This document shows, piece by piece, positions 1 through 8,892 of a stretch of 64,000 bases of DNA. Below the pieces are notes generated by a model that was not told where the DNA came from, searched no databases, and saw nothing but the letters and a program-made list of their open reading frames with translations. Origin of the DNA: JACJWR01 sp963752505. Lineage in GTDB: Bacteria > Actinomycetota > Actinomycetes > S36-B12 > UBA10799. Every line of letters begins with the position of its first letter. The stretch's first letter is position 1. The DNA lies in assembly GCA_963752505.1 (NCBI GenBank), contig CAVVYM010000003.1, positions 1-64,000 of the forward strand, read 5' to 3'. The position numbers were made by a program, and so were the translations under genes.

Positions 1-1085
1 TGTCGCGTGTCTGAAGTTGATTGGCGGTTGGCTTTCTTGAGGATTTCGTCGGGAGTTTTGGTCCAGACGAAGGGGTGTTTGCGGTTGTTCCAGCCGGTGA
101 TGAATTGGCGGATCTTGGCGTTGAGGTCTTTGACGGAGGTGAACACGCCGCGGCGGATGGCTTGCCGGTCGATGATGCCGAACCACACTTCGACGAGGTT
201 CAGCCAGGACCCGGAAGTGGGGGTGAAGTGCACATGGAACCGGGGGTGCTTGGCCAGCCAGTCTTTGACGTCGGGGGTTTTGTGGGTGGCGTAGTTGTCC
301 ATCACCAGGTGCAGGTCCTGATCGGGGTAGGCGCGGTCGAGTTGGCGTAAGAACGACAGGAACTCCTGGCGGCGATGTTTCGGTTTCACCGCGGCAGTGA
401 CATGGCCGGTGGCGATCTCCAACGCGGCGAACAGAGTCGTGGTGCCGTGCCTCTTGTAGTCGTGGGTGCGCTTCTCGACATCACCGCGGCGCATCGGCAG
501 CATCGGCGCCGTCCGGTCCAGCGCCTGGATCTGGCTCTTCTCATCCACGCACAACACGATCGCGTTCTCCGGCGGCGCGAGGTACAAACCGACGACATCG
601 GTGACTTTCCCCACGAGTTCGGGATCGGTGGAGAACTTGAACGTCTCACTACGCCACGGCTGCACACCATAGGTGCGCCACGCCCGGGCGACCGTCGCGT
701 TACCGATCCCCAGATGCTCGGCCAAAAGGCGTGAGGACCAATGCGTGACGCCGTACTTCTTCGGCGGCGGGCGCAACGTCGCCGCGATGATCCGCTCGTC
801 ATCGACCTGCTTGGGCCGACCCGACCGAGGGGCATCATCTAATCCGGCCAACCCGGCTTGGGCATACCGTTTGCGCCACTTCCACACCGACGTCGTTGTT
901 GTCCCAACCTCGGCGGCGATCCGCGCGTTCGCCAGACCCTGCGAGGCCAGCAGCACTATCCGGGCCCGCTGGACCAGCCCTGCCCGAAGAGACGTCGAGC
1001 GCACCCATGACCCCAACACCTCCCCATCACCGTCGCGGAGCACCAACGCAGGAGCAGGGGAATTCGCCACACCCCATTCTCCCAA
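1..1085 (-). CDS. IS630-family transposase (stop lies just outside the window)
   Basis: This open frame of 361 codons runs from a TTG at 1085 to the window edge. It encodes an N-terminal helix-turn-helix region (GLANARIAAEVG, then a WKWRKRY segment) and a DDE domain. The visible DDE landmarks are an LCVDEKSQIQ strand, LVMDNYATHKTP and the GSWLNLVEVWFGIIDRQ helix carrying the last acidic residue. It ends in TSDTR inside the terminal repeat, as in other members of this group. The frame has no internal stop, so the gene looks intact. It is not a conventional closed ORF only because its stop falls beyond position 1. The TTG start was chosen by alignment with copy B, which starts the same way. Confidence 0.88.
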   Translation of the reverse strand, partial: MGEWGVANSPAPALVLRDGDGEVLGSWVRSTSLRAGLVQRARIVLLASQGLANARIAAEVGTTTTSVWKWRKRYAQAGLAGLDDAPRSGRPKQVDDERIIAATLRPPPKKYGVTHWSSRLLAEHLGIGNATVARAWRTYGVQPWRSETFKFSTDPELVGKVTDVVGLYLAPPENAIVLCVDEKSQIQALDRTAPMLPMRRGDVEKRTHDYKRHGTTTLFAALEIATGHVTAAVKPKHRRQEFLSFLRQLDRAYPDQDLHLVMDNYATHKTPDVKDWLAKHPRFHVHFTPTSGSWLNLVEVWFGIIDRQAIRRGVFTSVKDLNAKIRQFITGWNNRKHPFVWTKTPDEILKKANRQSTSDTR

Positions 1086-1120
1086 ACACCAACCATTTAG
1101 GAACTAACGACACGCAACAC
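1..1120 (-). mobile_element. IS630-family insertion sequence, copy A
   Basis: The element starts at the window edge with TGTCGCGTGTCTGAAGTT. It ends near 1120 with a sequence whose complement is GTGTTGCGTGTCGTTAGTT, giving imperfect inverted repeats of about 19 bp. The right flank reads TAG, completing a CTAG context. IS630 elements insert at TA and duplicate it, and some prefer CTAG. The left flank lies outside the window. A single transposase frame fills the element. A second, broken copy lies at 5364-10638. Confidence 0.9.
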
Positions 1121-1170
1121 TAGTTGTATTGGTGGCTACCGGAGCACCTCGAGAACGTCGGTATGCTCGA

Positions 1171-1425
1171 ATGGTGAAGGACATCATCCACACCTATGAG
1201 GAAACTCCGGCAGCGGTGGAGTTGGACAACTATCCCACCGGTTTCGAGATGATCGCCGACAACAACGCCAGCCATGCTGGCAACCACGTTCTCACGTTGC
1301 CGCGACGGAACGCCCATCACTCCGGGGTGGTGGCCTGGCTGGTCAACTTCTCGGCCGTGCCGCACCTAGACCACGGGGTCGCCCTCCCCCTGTTCGGCGT
1401 TGTGCTGCTGCGCCGCGGCTGCTGA
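1171..1425 (+). CDS. hypothetical 84-residue protein upstream of the cyclase-like gene
   Basis: An ATG at 1171 opens 84 codons that stop 7 nt before the ATG of the cyclase-like gene, so the two could be co-transcribed. The N-terminal half is acidic and polar (TYEETPAAVELDNYPTGFE), and the C-terminal half is hydrophobic, ending in LRRGC. I recognise no family. It is not a convincing lasso precursor: it has no Y-x-x-P-x-L motif, and no Thr at the right distance from an acidic ring residue. No good Shine-Dalgarno precedes it. It starts only 50 bp after IS630 copy A and may be the remnant of a larger gene cut by that insertion. Confidence 0.35.
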   Translation: MVKDIIHTYEETPAAVELDNYPTGFEMIADNNASHAGNHVLTLPRRNAHHSGVVAWLVNFSAVPHLDHGVALPLFGVVLLRRGC

Positions 1426-1432
1426 TAGCCAA

Positions 1433-3313
1433 ATGTTCGTCGGATGGTTTGCGCGGCGCAAGCGTGAGGCTTGGGATCACGGAGAGAAGGCCTTGGCGCT
1501 GCTGGATCGTCAGTCCGGTCGCCCGTCTGGGTCAGCGCACCGGACCTTCGAGGCAGGGCCTCTGGTGATGGCGCAGACTATTGATAGCGTGTTGGAGGCC
1601 GATAGATCCGCCGACTCGGGCGGACCAACGGTGTGCACGCTCACGGGAAATGTCCTGGTGGCTTGGCTGCGGATTGATGCCCGGGAATCGTTTGGCAAAT
1701 CAGCCGGATTGAACCCAGAAGAAGTGAAGCAGCGGTCCGATGCGGCTTTGGTTCTCGAGGCTTACCGAACATGCGGCGTCGAGTTCCTCAAGCATCTCAC
1801 CGGCGACTTCGCGTTGGCTCTATGGGACCGTTCTGCCCGCAAGTTGATCCTTGCGCGTGACCCACTTGGAGTCCGCCCGCTGTTCTACTCGCAATCTTGC
1901 GAGCAAGTGGCCTTTGCTAGCAGTGCTGCCCTGTTCAGGGGACTCAGGGGTGTCGACTGCACCCCCGATCCAGGTTGGCTCACGCTCTACCTATCCGGTC
2001 GGTCGAAGTCTCTGCGAAAGACCGGTCTTACAGGAGTGCTCAAACTGCCTCCCGGGCACTACCTCGAAGTCGCAGATGATTCCATCAACTTGCTTCGCTA
2101 TCACCATTTCCACAACAACCCCCCGTGGCACGTCACCCGCACCGATACGGCTGTGGATCGCTATCGGACATCCCTGTTCGAAGCCGTTCGAAGGAGGGCA
2201 CAAGGGTCATTGCCCTTCGCAGCGGAGACCTCCGGGGGGCTCGACTCCACTTCGGTCATCGCGGCGCTTGCAAACGTGTCCCCCGCTTCGACTGGCGATT
2301 CTCACCTTTTCGGCTTCGCACACCTGGCTGAGGAAGCCAAGATGATCCTCGCAGTAGGGCAGTTCTGCGGTTTTCATTGGAATCACATACACACTTCACC
2401 AAGTCTTGATTACAACCAATGGTTGCAAGACGAGTTGCTGGGCGCGCGACTGGTGGGCTACCCGATTGAAGTTGCGTTGGCGGTTAGGCACATCCCCTTC
2501 TACTCTCTCGCCCGGGATTTCTCCATCGGCACCCTCTTTTCTGGCTTCGGCGGTGACGAGTGTGTCTCCAATCAGGCCCACCAACTTCGCGAAGAATTGG
2601 TAGCGCACGGCGAACTTCTCGCGGCGTTTCGCGAAAGCACGGGATTCCGCTCTGCGTTATCGACCCTCTGCAACCGCCATACCTCGGTTCGTTCCGGTCA
2701 CATTCAGTCCATTGCCGCGTCCGTTGAAGCAAGCGTGAGGGATAGCATCGTCACCCGAGAAGCCGCCCATGCCGTTCGGTTGCGTGAGGTCTCGCTTGAG
2801 CAATCGCTCGTGTTTGCTGGGTCCTCAACCATCAACGCCAGTGTCCTCAAACTTCTTGAAGGTCCGTCATTGTCAGTCCGAATGGAACAATGCGCGCTCG
2901 TGGCAAAATCCTTTGGCCTGGAGTACCAGTGGCCGCTTGTGGACGCGGACTTGGTTCAGACGTACCTATCAAGCCCCGCAATTGAAAAGCGTCGTCGCAA
3001 CGTAGGCCGCTACCTACATCGCCGAGCGATGGCGCCCTACACTCCTGAACAGGTCATCTGGAAGCGACGGAAAGAGATGGGTCCAATCGTCATTCGCAAC
3101 CACTCGAAGGAGGCATGGCGGAAACAAATAAGCGCTTCCTTGCGTGAAGTATCGACTGCGCGACCGATTGCGCTGAAGGGGATCGTGGACTTCGGTGCGC
3201 TTGAGCGAGTCGCGAATGCCATGGACGGAGGACTCAGGCCCCAGGTGTCGGGACTCACCCGCCGAAACGCGACGAGGACTCTCGTAGTCTTGGATTGGCT
3301 GGAATCCTTGTAG
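1433..3313 (+). CDS. asparagine-synthetase-like protein, probable lasso-peptide macrocyclase (C protein) type
   Basis: This 626-residue protein has a degenerate class-II glutamine amidotransferase domain (about 1-240, with the landmark ARDPLGVRPLFY). An ATP-pyrophosphatase synthetase domain follows, with SGGLDST at 267-273 and a second conserved loop SGFGGDEC. The catalytic N-terminal Cys of true AsnB is absent: the protein starts MFVGWFARR. Lasso cyclases of the McjC type have this same arrangement. They adenylate an Asp or Glu side chain and form the macrolactam with the peptide N terminus. I chose ATG 1433 because the upstream TTG extension is low-complexity. The gene lies between two IS630 copies. 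No B1 or B2 gene is adjacent, but a candidate precursor lies beyond the IS nest at 10844-10981. It could instead belong to another amidoligase pathway. Confidence 0.72.
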   Translation: MFVGWFARRKREAWDHGEKALALLDRQSGRPSGSAHRTFEAGPLVMAQTIDSVLEADRSADSGGPTVCTLTGNVLVAWLRIDARESFGKSAGLNPEEVKQRSDAALVLEAYRTCGVEFLKHLTGDFALALWDRSARKLILARDPLGVRPLFYSQSCEQVAFASSAALFRGLRGVDCTPDPGWLTLYLSGRSKSLRKTGLTGVLKLPPGHYLEVADDSINLLRYHHFHNNPPWHVTRTDTAVDRYRTSLFEAVRRRAQGSLPFAAETSGGLDSTSVIAALANVSPASTGDSHLFGFAHLAEEAKMILAVGQFCGFHWNHIHTSPSLDYNQWLQDELLGARLVGYPIEVALAVRHIPFYSLARDFSIGTLFSGFGGDECVSNQAHQLREELVAHGELLAAFRESTGFRSALSTLCNRHTSVRSGHIQSIAASVEASVRDSIVTREAAHAVRLREVSLEQSLVFAGSSTINASVLKLLEGPSLSVRMEQCALVAKSFGLEYQWPLVDADLVQTYLSSPAIEKRRRNVGRYLHRRAMAPYTPEQVIWKRRKEMGPIVIRNHSKEAWRKQISASLREVSTARPIALKGIVDFGALERVANAMDGGLRPQVSGLTRRNATRTLVVLDWLESL

Positions 3314-3439
3314 GCGAGCGCAAGCGTGTCTCAGGTGATTCGCTGATTGATCGACTGCCGACACTGGCACTTCGATCAACCCAAAAGGAAATGCTTAACC
3401 CCCGATCCCGCAACCAGCAGGCTAGTGTCGCGCGTCTGA
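3282..3439. repeat. 158-bp direct repeat, left copy (target duplication of the IS1634 element)
   Basis: This stretch is identical over 158 bp to 5221-5378. It contains the last 11 codons of the cyclase-like gene, the intergenic spacer, the CTAG and the first 15 bases of IS630 copy B. Its right edge abuts the inverted repeat of the IS1634-type element exactly. Unusually long, variable target duplications are a known hallmark of the IS1634 family. Confidence 0.92.
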
Positions 3440-5220
3440 CCTGAGTTTGCTCATTTGCTTAGTGCGTGATCTCGGGGTTGGCGAGGGCGTCGAGGATGGC
3501 TTGTCGGTCGTCGTCGATGAGGGGTGGGAAGGTCTGTTCGGCGCCGTTGATTGCGAGGGTGGCCGAGCGCAGCGGGCGCAGTTCGCGCACGGCTTTGCGG
3601 ATGGCCAGTCCGGTGCGCTGCTGGATCGTGCGGGCCACGGCGAGGGCGGCGAACACGATGGTGAGGTGGGCCTCGATCGCGTCGCGGCGGCGGGCGAATA
3701 TCGGCCGGGCGCGCAGGTCGGTCTTGGACATGCGGAAGGAGCGCTCGACCTGCCACAGGTCGTGGTAGGAGGAGATGACTTCGCTGGGGTCCATGATCGC
3801 GGCTTCGATGTTGGTGACATACCCCTTCAGCCCTGCCATCGCCCGCGCCCGGGCGATGCCGGCCTCATCAAGCACCTTCCGCTCACCTGCGGATTTGACG
3901 AACCGCGGGGTGCGGGCTGTCTTCTCGCCGTCGACGACGGCGCGGGCGCGGTTCTCCTGCGCGGTGAGGGTCTTGTCGTCCCGAACCGACCGGGCCCGGG
4001 AGTACGCCCACACCGCCCGCCACGACCCTGGATGAAGATCGGGCTCCCAGATGGGTTCGCCGCGGACGGACGGGTCGTTGTCGGTGTTGCCGCCTCGGCG
4101 CGTCTTGGGGGTGAGGGTGTCGATGATCTGCCCATCGGCGAACGCGTCACCGTGCCAGCGGAAGTGCGACGCCAAATCGATGGGCGCCTTGGTCATCCGG
4201 GAGCCGACGATGAACCGCAGCCCGGCATCGTCGAGGGCGGCGAGGTTGGCCGCGGACAGCATCCCGGCATCGGCGACGATCACCATGTCCGCCAGCCCGT
4301 GACGTGCCTGGAACTCCCGAACTATGGGTATCAGCGTGGTGGTCTCGGCCCGATTGCCCTCGAAGCAGCCGATCTCCAGCGGGAAGCCTTGCCGGTCCAC
4401 GAGCAGGCCGACGACGATCTGCGGGTCCACCCTTCGTTCCTTCGAATACCCGACTTTGCGCAGGCCGTCCTCCTTCTCGGCCTCGAAATACAGTGTCGTG
4501 ACGTCATACAAAATCAGACTGATGTCGCCTTCCGAGCTGGCGTGGGCGAAGCACTTCTCGGCGATGACCGCGCGGTAGTCGTGCTTCCGGGCGCGGGCGG
4601 TGCAGCGGCGCATCGTGATGTAGGTCGCCGTATCCCGGCCCAGGTCGACCAGCACCCGTCTGGTGTCCGACAGCGACGTCGGCTCCACCACCCGCGCCAC
4701 CACCAGATCCGCCGAACACCGCATCACCCAGGGTGTCGAAGCCGAGGCCGTCGTAGACACCTGCGACCGCGTCGAACAACACCTCCGAGGCGGTGCCCAC
4801 CACACGGCCCGCGCCGTCACGGCGGGAAGGACGAGCAGGCGTCGGCTCGGCGAACAGCGGCTGCTCCGCCACAGATGCGTCGACCAGGGACTCCACCGGC
4901 GTGGCCGGCTCGGCGTCGATGTCCAGCACCCCCTGCGCGGGATCGGACAACATCGCCCGCGCCCTCTCCACGAGCACACCGAGCTCCGCCGGCGTATGCG
5001 CAGACCCGACATGGGCCACGATCCGCTGCCGCCGACCCCCGGAATACTCAGCGATCTGCACCGCCGTGGCACCCGAAGCGGTGCGCACCTTCCTCACGAA
5101 CGCCACCACACGAGCCTAGAACGACCACACTTAGTGCGTGAAAATACTCCCAGACACGACCATCACCGCAGGTCAGGGACCTTTCCATCTCAAACGCAGC
5201 GGAAAGTGAGCAAACTCAGG
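3440..5220 (-). mobile_element. IS1634-family insertion sequence
   Basis: This 1,781-bp element begins CCTGAGTTTGCTCA and ends with its exact complement, TGAGCAAACTCAGG. It is flanked directly by the 158-bp direct repeats. Its only gene is a frameshifted transposase. The insertion point lies 15 bp inside the left end of IS630 copy B, so it arrived after that element. Confidence 0.92.
3459..5109 (-). pseudogene. IS1634-family transposase, frameshifted
   Basis: The first ~130 residues (from MVAFVRKVRTASG through DTLGDAVFG) lie in one frame and the remaining ~415 residues in another. The latter begin DLVVARVVEPTS and end NPEITH. The switch falls near 4709-4713, where one extra G in a GGCGG run explains the shift. 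The C-terminal part carries the DDE landmarks of this family: ILYDVTTLYFEAE, the VADAGM strand and the long helix YHDLWQVERSFRMSK. Apart from the shift the protein looks full length, so the disruption is recent. Programmed frameshifting cannot be ruled out, but I see no canonical slippery site. Confidence 0.85.
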
Positions 5221-5378
5221 TCGTAGTCTTGGATTGGCTGGAATCCTTGTAGGCGAGCGCAAGCGTGTCTCAGGTGATTCGCTGATTGATCGACTGCCGA
5301 CACTGGCACTTCGATCAACCCAAAAGGAAATGCTTAACCCCCGATCCCGCAACCAGCAGGCTAGTGTCGCGCGTCTGA
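5221..5378. repeat. 158-bp direct repeat, right copy
   Basis: This is identical to 3282-3439. Because this copy continues into the rest of IS630 copy B, it marks the original order: cyclase gene, spacer, CTAG, IS630. Confidence 0.92.
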
Positions 5379-5417
5379 AGTTGGTTGATGGTTTGCTTTC
5401 TTGAGGGTTTCGTCGGG

Positions 5418-5425
5418 GGTTTTGG
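5418..5425. repeat. 8-bp target duplication of the ISL3 element (partner at 6855-6862)
   Basis: GGTTTTGG occurs once at this point in IS630 copy A and twice here, on each side of the ISL3 inverted repeats. An 8-bp duplication is the usual size for the ISL3 family. Confidence 0.9.
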
Positions 5426-6854
5426 GGCTCTTCACAAACGAGGGTGTAGGGGTGTTCGGCGCGTCGGTGGGCGGTTAGGGGTCGAGGTCTTCCGAAGATG
5501 AAGGTTCCTACACACCTCATCGGGAAGACCTCGACATGTCTGACGTTACCTTCACTGCTGCTGATCTGACTACCTTCATCGGCCTCGATGAACTCGGGTT
5601 GGAGGTCACGGGGCAGCGGCTAGAATCGGGCCGGGCGGTGTTGGCCTGCCGGGTGCTCGCCGAGGACCGTTGGTGTCGGGGTTGTGGGTGTTGGGGGGCG
5701 CCTCGGGACACTGTCGTCAGGCGGTTGGCGCACGAACCGTTCGGTTGGCGCCCGACGACCCTGGAGGTCACGGTCCGCCGCTACAAGTGTGAGGGCTGCG
5801 GGCGTGTGTGGCGCCAGGACACCTCTGCTGCGGCCCAGCCGCGGTCGAAGTTGTCCCGGCGGGCGTTGCGTTGGGCGTTGGTCGGGATCGTGCGTCAGCA
5901 TCTGACGGTGGCCCGGGTCGCTGAGGCGCTGGGGGTGGCGTGGAACACCGCCAACGACGCCGTGCTGGCCGAGGGAAAGCGGATGCTGATCGATGACCCC
6001 GAACGTTTCGACGCCGGTGACGGTGATCGGGGTGGATGAGCACGTGTTGGCGGCACACCCGCCGCTTCTGACAAGTTCGTCAGGCGTGATCATCGATTTG
6101 ACACCGATCCGTGATGGTACCGGACCATCACGGCTGCTGGACATGGTCGAGGGGCGTTCCAAACAGGTGTTCAAGACCTGGCTCGAAGCATGTCCACAAG
6201 CCTGGCGTGATCGGGTGGAGGTCGTTGCGATGGATGGTTTCACTGGGTTTAAGTCCGCCGCCAGCGAGGAGCTGCCTGAGGCTACCGCGGTGCTGGATCC
6301 GTTCCACGTGGTGCGGTTGAATGCCGAGTCTCTCGATGGGTGTCGGCGCCGCGTCCAACAGAGGGTGCATGGCCATCGGGGTCGGGCCGGTGACCCGCTG
6401 TATTCGCCCGCGGCGGACCCTGCAGACCGGCCGTGATTTGCTCACCGACGGCCAGCACGACCGGCTCGAGGCCTTGTTCGCCAACGATGACTACGTTGAG
6501 GTCCAGGTCACCTGGGCGGTTTACCAGCAGATGATCTCCGCTTACCGTCACCCCGACCGCAGCAGTGGACGAAAGATCCTGGTCAAACTGATCGACTCCC
6601 TGAGCCGGGGCGTGCCCGCGGAGTTGATCGAACTGCGACGCCTCGGACGGACCCTGAAACGCCGGGCCGGCGACATCTTGGCTTACTTCGACAGGCCAGG
6701 TACTTCCAACGGCCCCACCGAGGCGATCAACGGCCGCCTGGAACATCTGCGCGGCTCCGCCCTGGGCTTCCGCAACCTGGCCCATTACATAGCCCGATCC
6801 CTGCTCGAGTGCGGAGGATTCAGACCCCAACTACACCCTGCTTTGTGATGAGCC
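5426..6854 (+). mobile_element. ISL3-family insertion sequence
   Basis: This 1,429-bp element starts GGCTCTTCACAAACGAGG. Its right end reads GGCTCATCACAAAGCAGG on the complement, giving imperfect inverted repeats of about 24 bp. The 8-bp duplications GGTTTTGG flank it exactly. It sits inside IS630 copy B, and its transposase gene is degraded. Confidence 0.9.
5536..6848 (+). pseudogene. ISL3-family transposase, several frameshifts
   Basis: The N-terminal 160 residues are intact. They contain the ISL3 zinc-finger-like pairs CRGCGCWG and CEGCGRVW, then a helix-turn-helix. The frame changes near 6025, where the first DDE strand begins (VTVIGVDEHV). Several small indels follow between 6046 and 6090, and there is another shift near 6340-6400. 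The C-terminal piece (RTLQTGRDLLTD to the end) is in a third frame and keeps the family signature SNGPTEAINGRLEHLRGSA. The gene cannot make a full protein. Confidence 0.85.
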
Positions 6855-6862
6855 GGTTTTGG

Positions 6863-7149
6863 TCCAGACGAAGGGGTGTTTGCGGTTGTTCCAGCCGGTG
6901 ATGAATTGGCGGATCTTGGCGTTGAGGTCTTTCACGGAGGTGAATACGCCGCGGCGGATGGTTTGCCGGTCGATGATGCCGAACCACACCTCGACGAGGT
7001 TCAGCCAGGATCCGGAGGTGGGGGTGATGTGCACGTGGAACCGGGGTTGTGTGGTTCAGCCAGTCTTTGACTTCGGGTGTTTTGTGGGTGGCGTAGTTGT
7101 CCAGCACCAAGTGCAGGTCCTGGTCGGGGTGGGACGGTCGAGTTGGCGG
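6863..7149 (-). pseudogene. IS630 copy B transposase, C-terminal fragment
   Basis: On the minus strand this encodes NYATHKTPEVKDWLNH and then, after a frameshift near 7050, ITPTSGSWLNLVEVWFGIID and the C-terminal NRKHPFVWTKT. It matches residues of the intact copy A transposase. It is cut at 7150 by the IS3-like element and at 6862 by ISL3. Confidence 0.85.
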
Positions 7150-7161
7150 AGGTGTCCCGTG

Positions 7162-7335
7162 TCAAGTAGTTGGCAGGATTTTCTTGGTTTGAAATGAGGG
7201 GATTCGGGGGTCGGCTAGGCCTAGGTGCACCTCCTTGGGCCGGTTGAACGCGATGGCTTCGTGGGGGCGGACGGTGTTGTATTCCAGGCGGTAGGACTCC
7301 AGGTGGTGTTGCAGGTTGAGGTGTATCTGAGTCTT
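7162..7335 (-). pseudogene. outer IS3-like transposase, C-terminal fragment
   Basis: Read on the minus strand this encodes HLNLQHHLESYRLEYNTVRPHEAI and then ADPRIPSFQTKKILPTT with a stop. This is the typical C terminus of an rve-type transposase, with the YN-x-x-RPHEA motif. The rest of the gene resumes at 8893, on the other side of the inner IS3 element. Confidence 0.8.
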
Positions 7336-8892
7336 TGACGAATTTCTTGTTGGAAACTCCCAGCATTTGGGGGTGGTGGTTCATGGTGTTTCCGCCTTCT
7401 GGTTTCGACGGTATTCGATGCGGGTGCGGCGTGCCTGCTCAAGACCGAGTCGGCGGGCTTGGCGGAGTCCTTCGCCGCGGCCTTCGTGCTCATCGTCAGG
7501 GGTGACGTAGCCGATCCCGGCGTGCAGCCTCACGGTGTTGTAGTCGCCACGAATCCGCTCGAGTTCGGCTTCGAGCTCTGCGGGGTCCTTGATGAGTTCC
7601 AGGTGTGGGTTCTCACCCTTGACATGCCCGAAGAGGCTTTCCACCCAGGCCTGGTCGGTCGGTGTGCCGGGGCGGCCGAACTGTTGGGCGATCGCGACCC
7701 CGGCCAAGAACTCTCGAGTCGACACCGACCGCATCTGTGGACCATTGTCCGAGATCGCCAGCAGCAGGGGCATGTCCCCGCCAGCGGCGAGCCGGTCGAT
7801 GGTCTCGCGGTCCCCGTCAGCCAACGCGACCCGCAGGTCGGCGCTGCCGTGCGCCCAGCTGGCGTTGAGCAGGTCCTCGGCCTCCAGAGCGTCGCAGAAC
7901 ACGGCCTCGACCTGGGTGGAGGTCTCCTCGGCCGACACCAAAGTTGATATCCATTTGCGGGACACGATGTCGATGACCGCCACCGCGGCCCGGCGGGCGC
8001 GGGTGAAGTGGGTGTAGTCATAACCCCAGATCCGGTTGGGTTTCCATTCCAGCCAGTCCGGGAAGCCGGTGCGCGGTGCTGGATTGCGTCTGGGCGCGCC
8101 CGGAAGGGTCAGTCCGGCCTGGGTCAGAACCCGCAGGACCGTGGATTCGCTGACATGCACCACACCCAGACGCGATCCCCGGTGGGCCAGTTTTCGGTGC
8201 GACCGGTCGACCTCACCCCACGCCTCATGAACCGTGATGATCGCCTCCCTTTCGCCAGGCAGCAGACCGTGCAACGGGTTCCCGCCGGGAGCAGCATCGT
8301 TCAGGTCGCCACCGCCGCGGCGGATCTGATCCCAGCGTCGCTGCCGGGACTCGTCTAGCCCCAGACGACCGGCTGCTCGCGAACGCGACCAGCCGTGCTG
8401 TTCGGCGTGGTCGATCAACGCCAGCAGACCGGCCTTGACGTCGCCGTCTACGCGGGCAGGGACTGGGCCGGTGGTCAGTCCCAACGCGATTTTCCCTCGA
8501 TCAAATGCAACTGCACTGCCTGCTCGGTGACCGTGGCACGCAACCGTTCGATCTCGGCCTTGGCGTCCTCGAGTTCGACCTGCTCGGCGGTCTTGCCCGG
8601 ACGCCCCGGCCGAGCCGACGCCAACGCATCCAAGCTGCCCTGCTTCGCGGTACGAACGATCGTCTTGACCGTCGACCGATCGATGCCCCACTTCGCCGCC
8701 ACCTGCGCCTGCGTCAGATCGCTGGTGGTCACCTCCAAGAACACCTCGTACTTCTGCGACGGGCTCAACACACGCCGGCGCCGCCCACCCTTTCCCGATA
8801 CATTCGTGCCCATCAGCGGGCTCCTCTCCACAGTGTGATCCTTCCCGGACCACCCCGCAGATGCTGGGATTTTCTCCCCAAGAAACCGTCAC
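7336..8892 (-). mobile_element. IS3-family insertion sequence (inner, apparently intact)
   Basis: The two ends both start TGACG and share a TCCCAGCAT core followed by a G-rich run ending GGGTGGT, forming imperfect inverted repeats of about 40 bp. The element carries an intact orfA/orfB pair. It interrupts the transposase of the surrounding IS3-like element. No obvious target duplication is seen. Confidence 0.82.
7381..8813 (-). CDS. IS3-family transposase OrfAB (OrfA 8813-8475; OrfB by -1 frameshift to 7381)
   Basis: OrfA (112 residues from the ATG at 8813, preceded by GGAGAGGAG) has a helix-turn-helix (LTQAQVAAKWGIDRSTVKTIV) and a coiled-coil tail. OrfB lies in the -1 frame and continues without a stop to 7381. 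It carries the rve domain: first Asp in WGYDYTHF, second in AISDNGPQM, Glu in WVESLFGHVKGE. The overlap contains G-GGA-AAA (complement of 8490-8496), a canonical -1 slippery heptamer. Slippage there fuses OrfA to OrfB as RGKIALGLTT. Both frames are open, so this is the one element of the nest likely to encode active transposase. Confidence 0.85.

Noticed and set aside
1171..1425. Upstream 84-residue ORF as the lasso precursor.
   Set aside because: No Y-x-x-P-x-L leader motif and no Thr(-2) placing an acidic residue at ring position 7-9; the 10844-10981 ORF fits much better.
1..5363. Composite transposon formed by IS630 copies A and B around the cyclase gene.
   Set aside because: Copy B has no TA at its outer (right) flank and is itself broken, so joint transposition is not supported; the left flank of A is outside the window.
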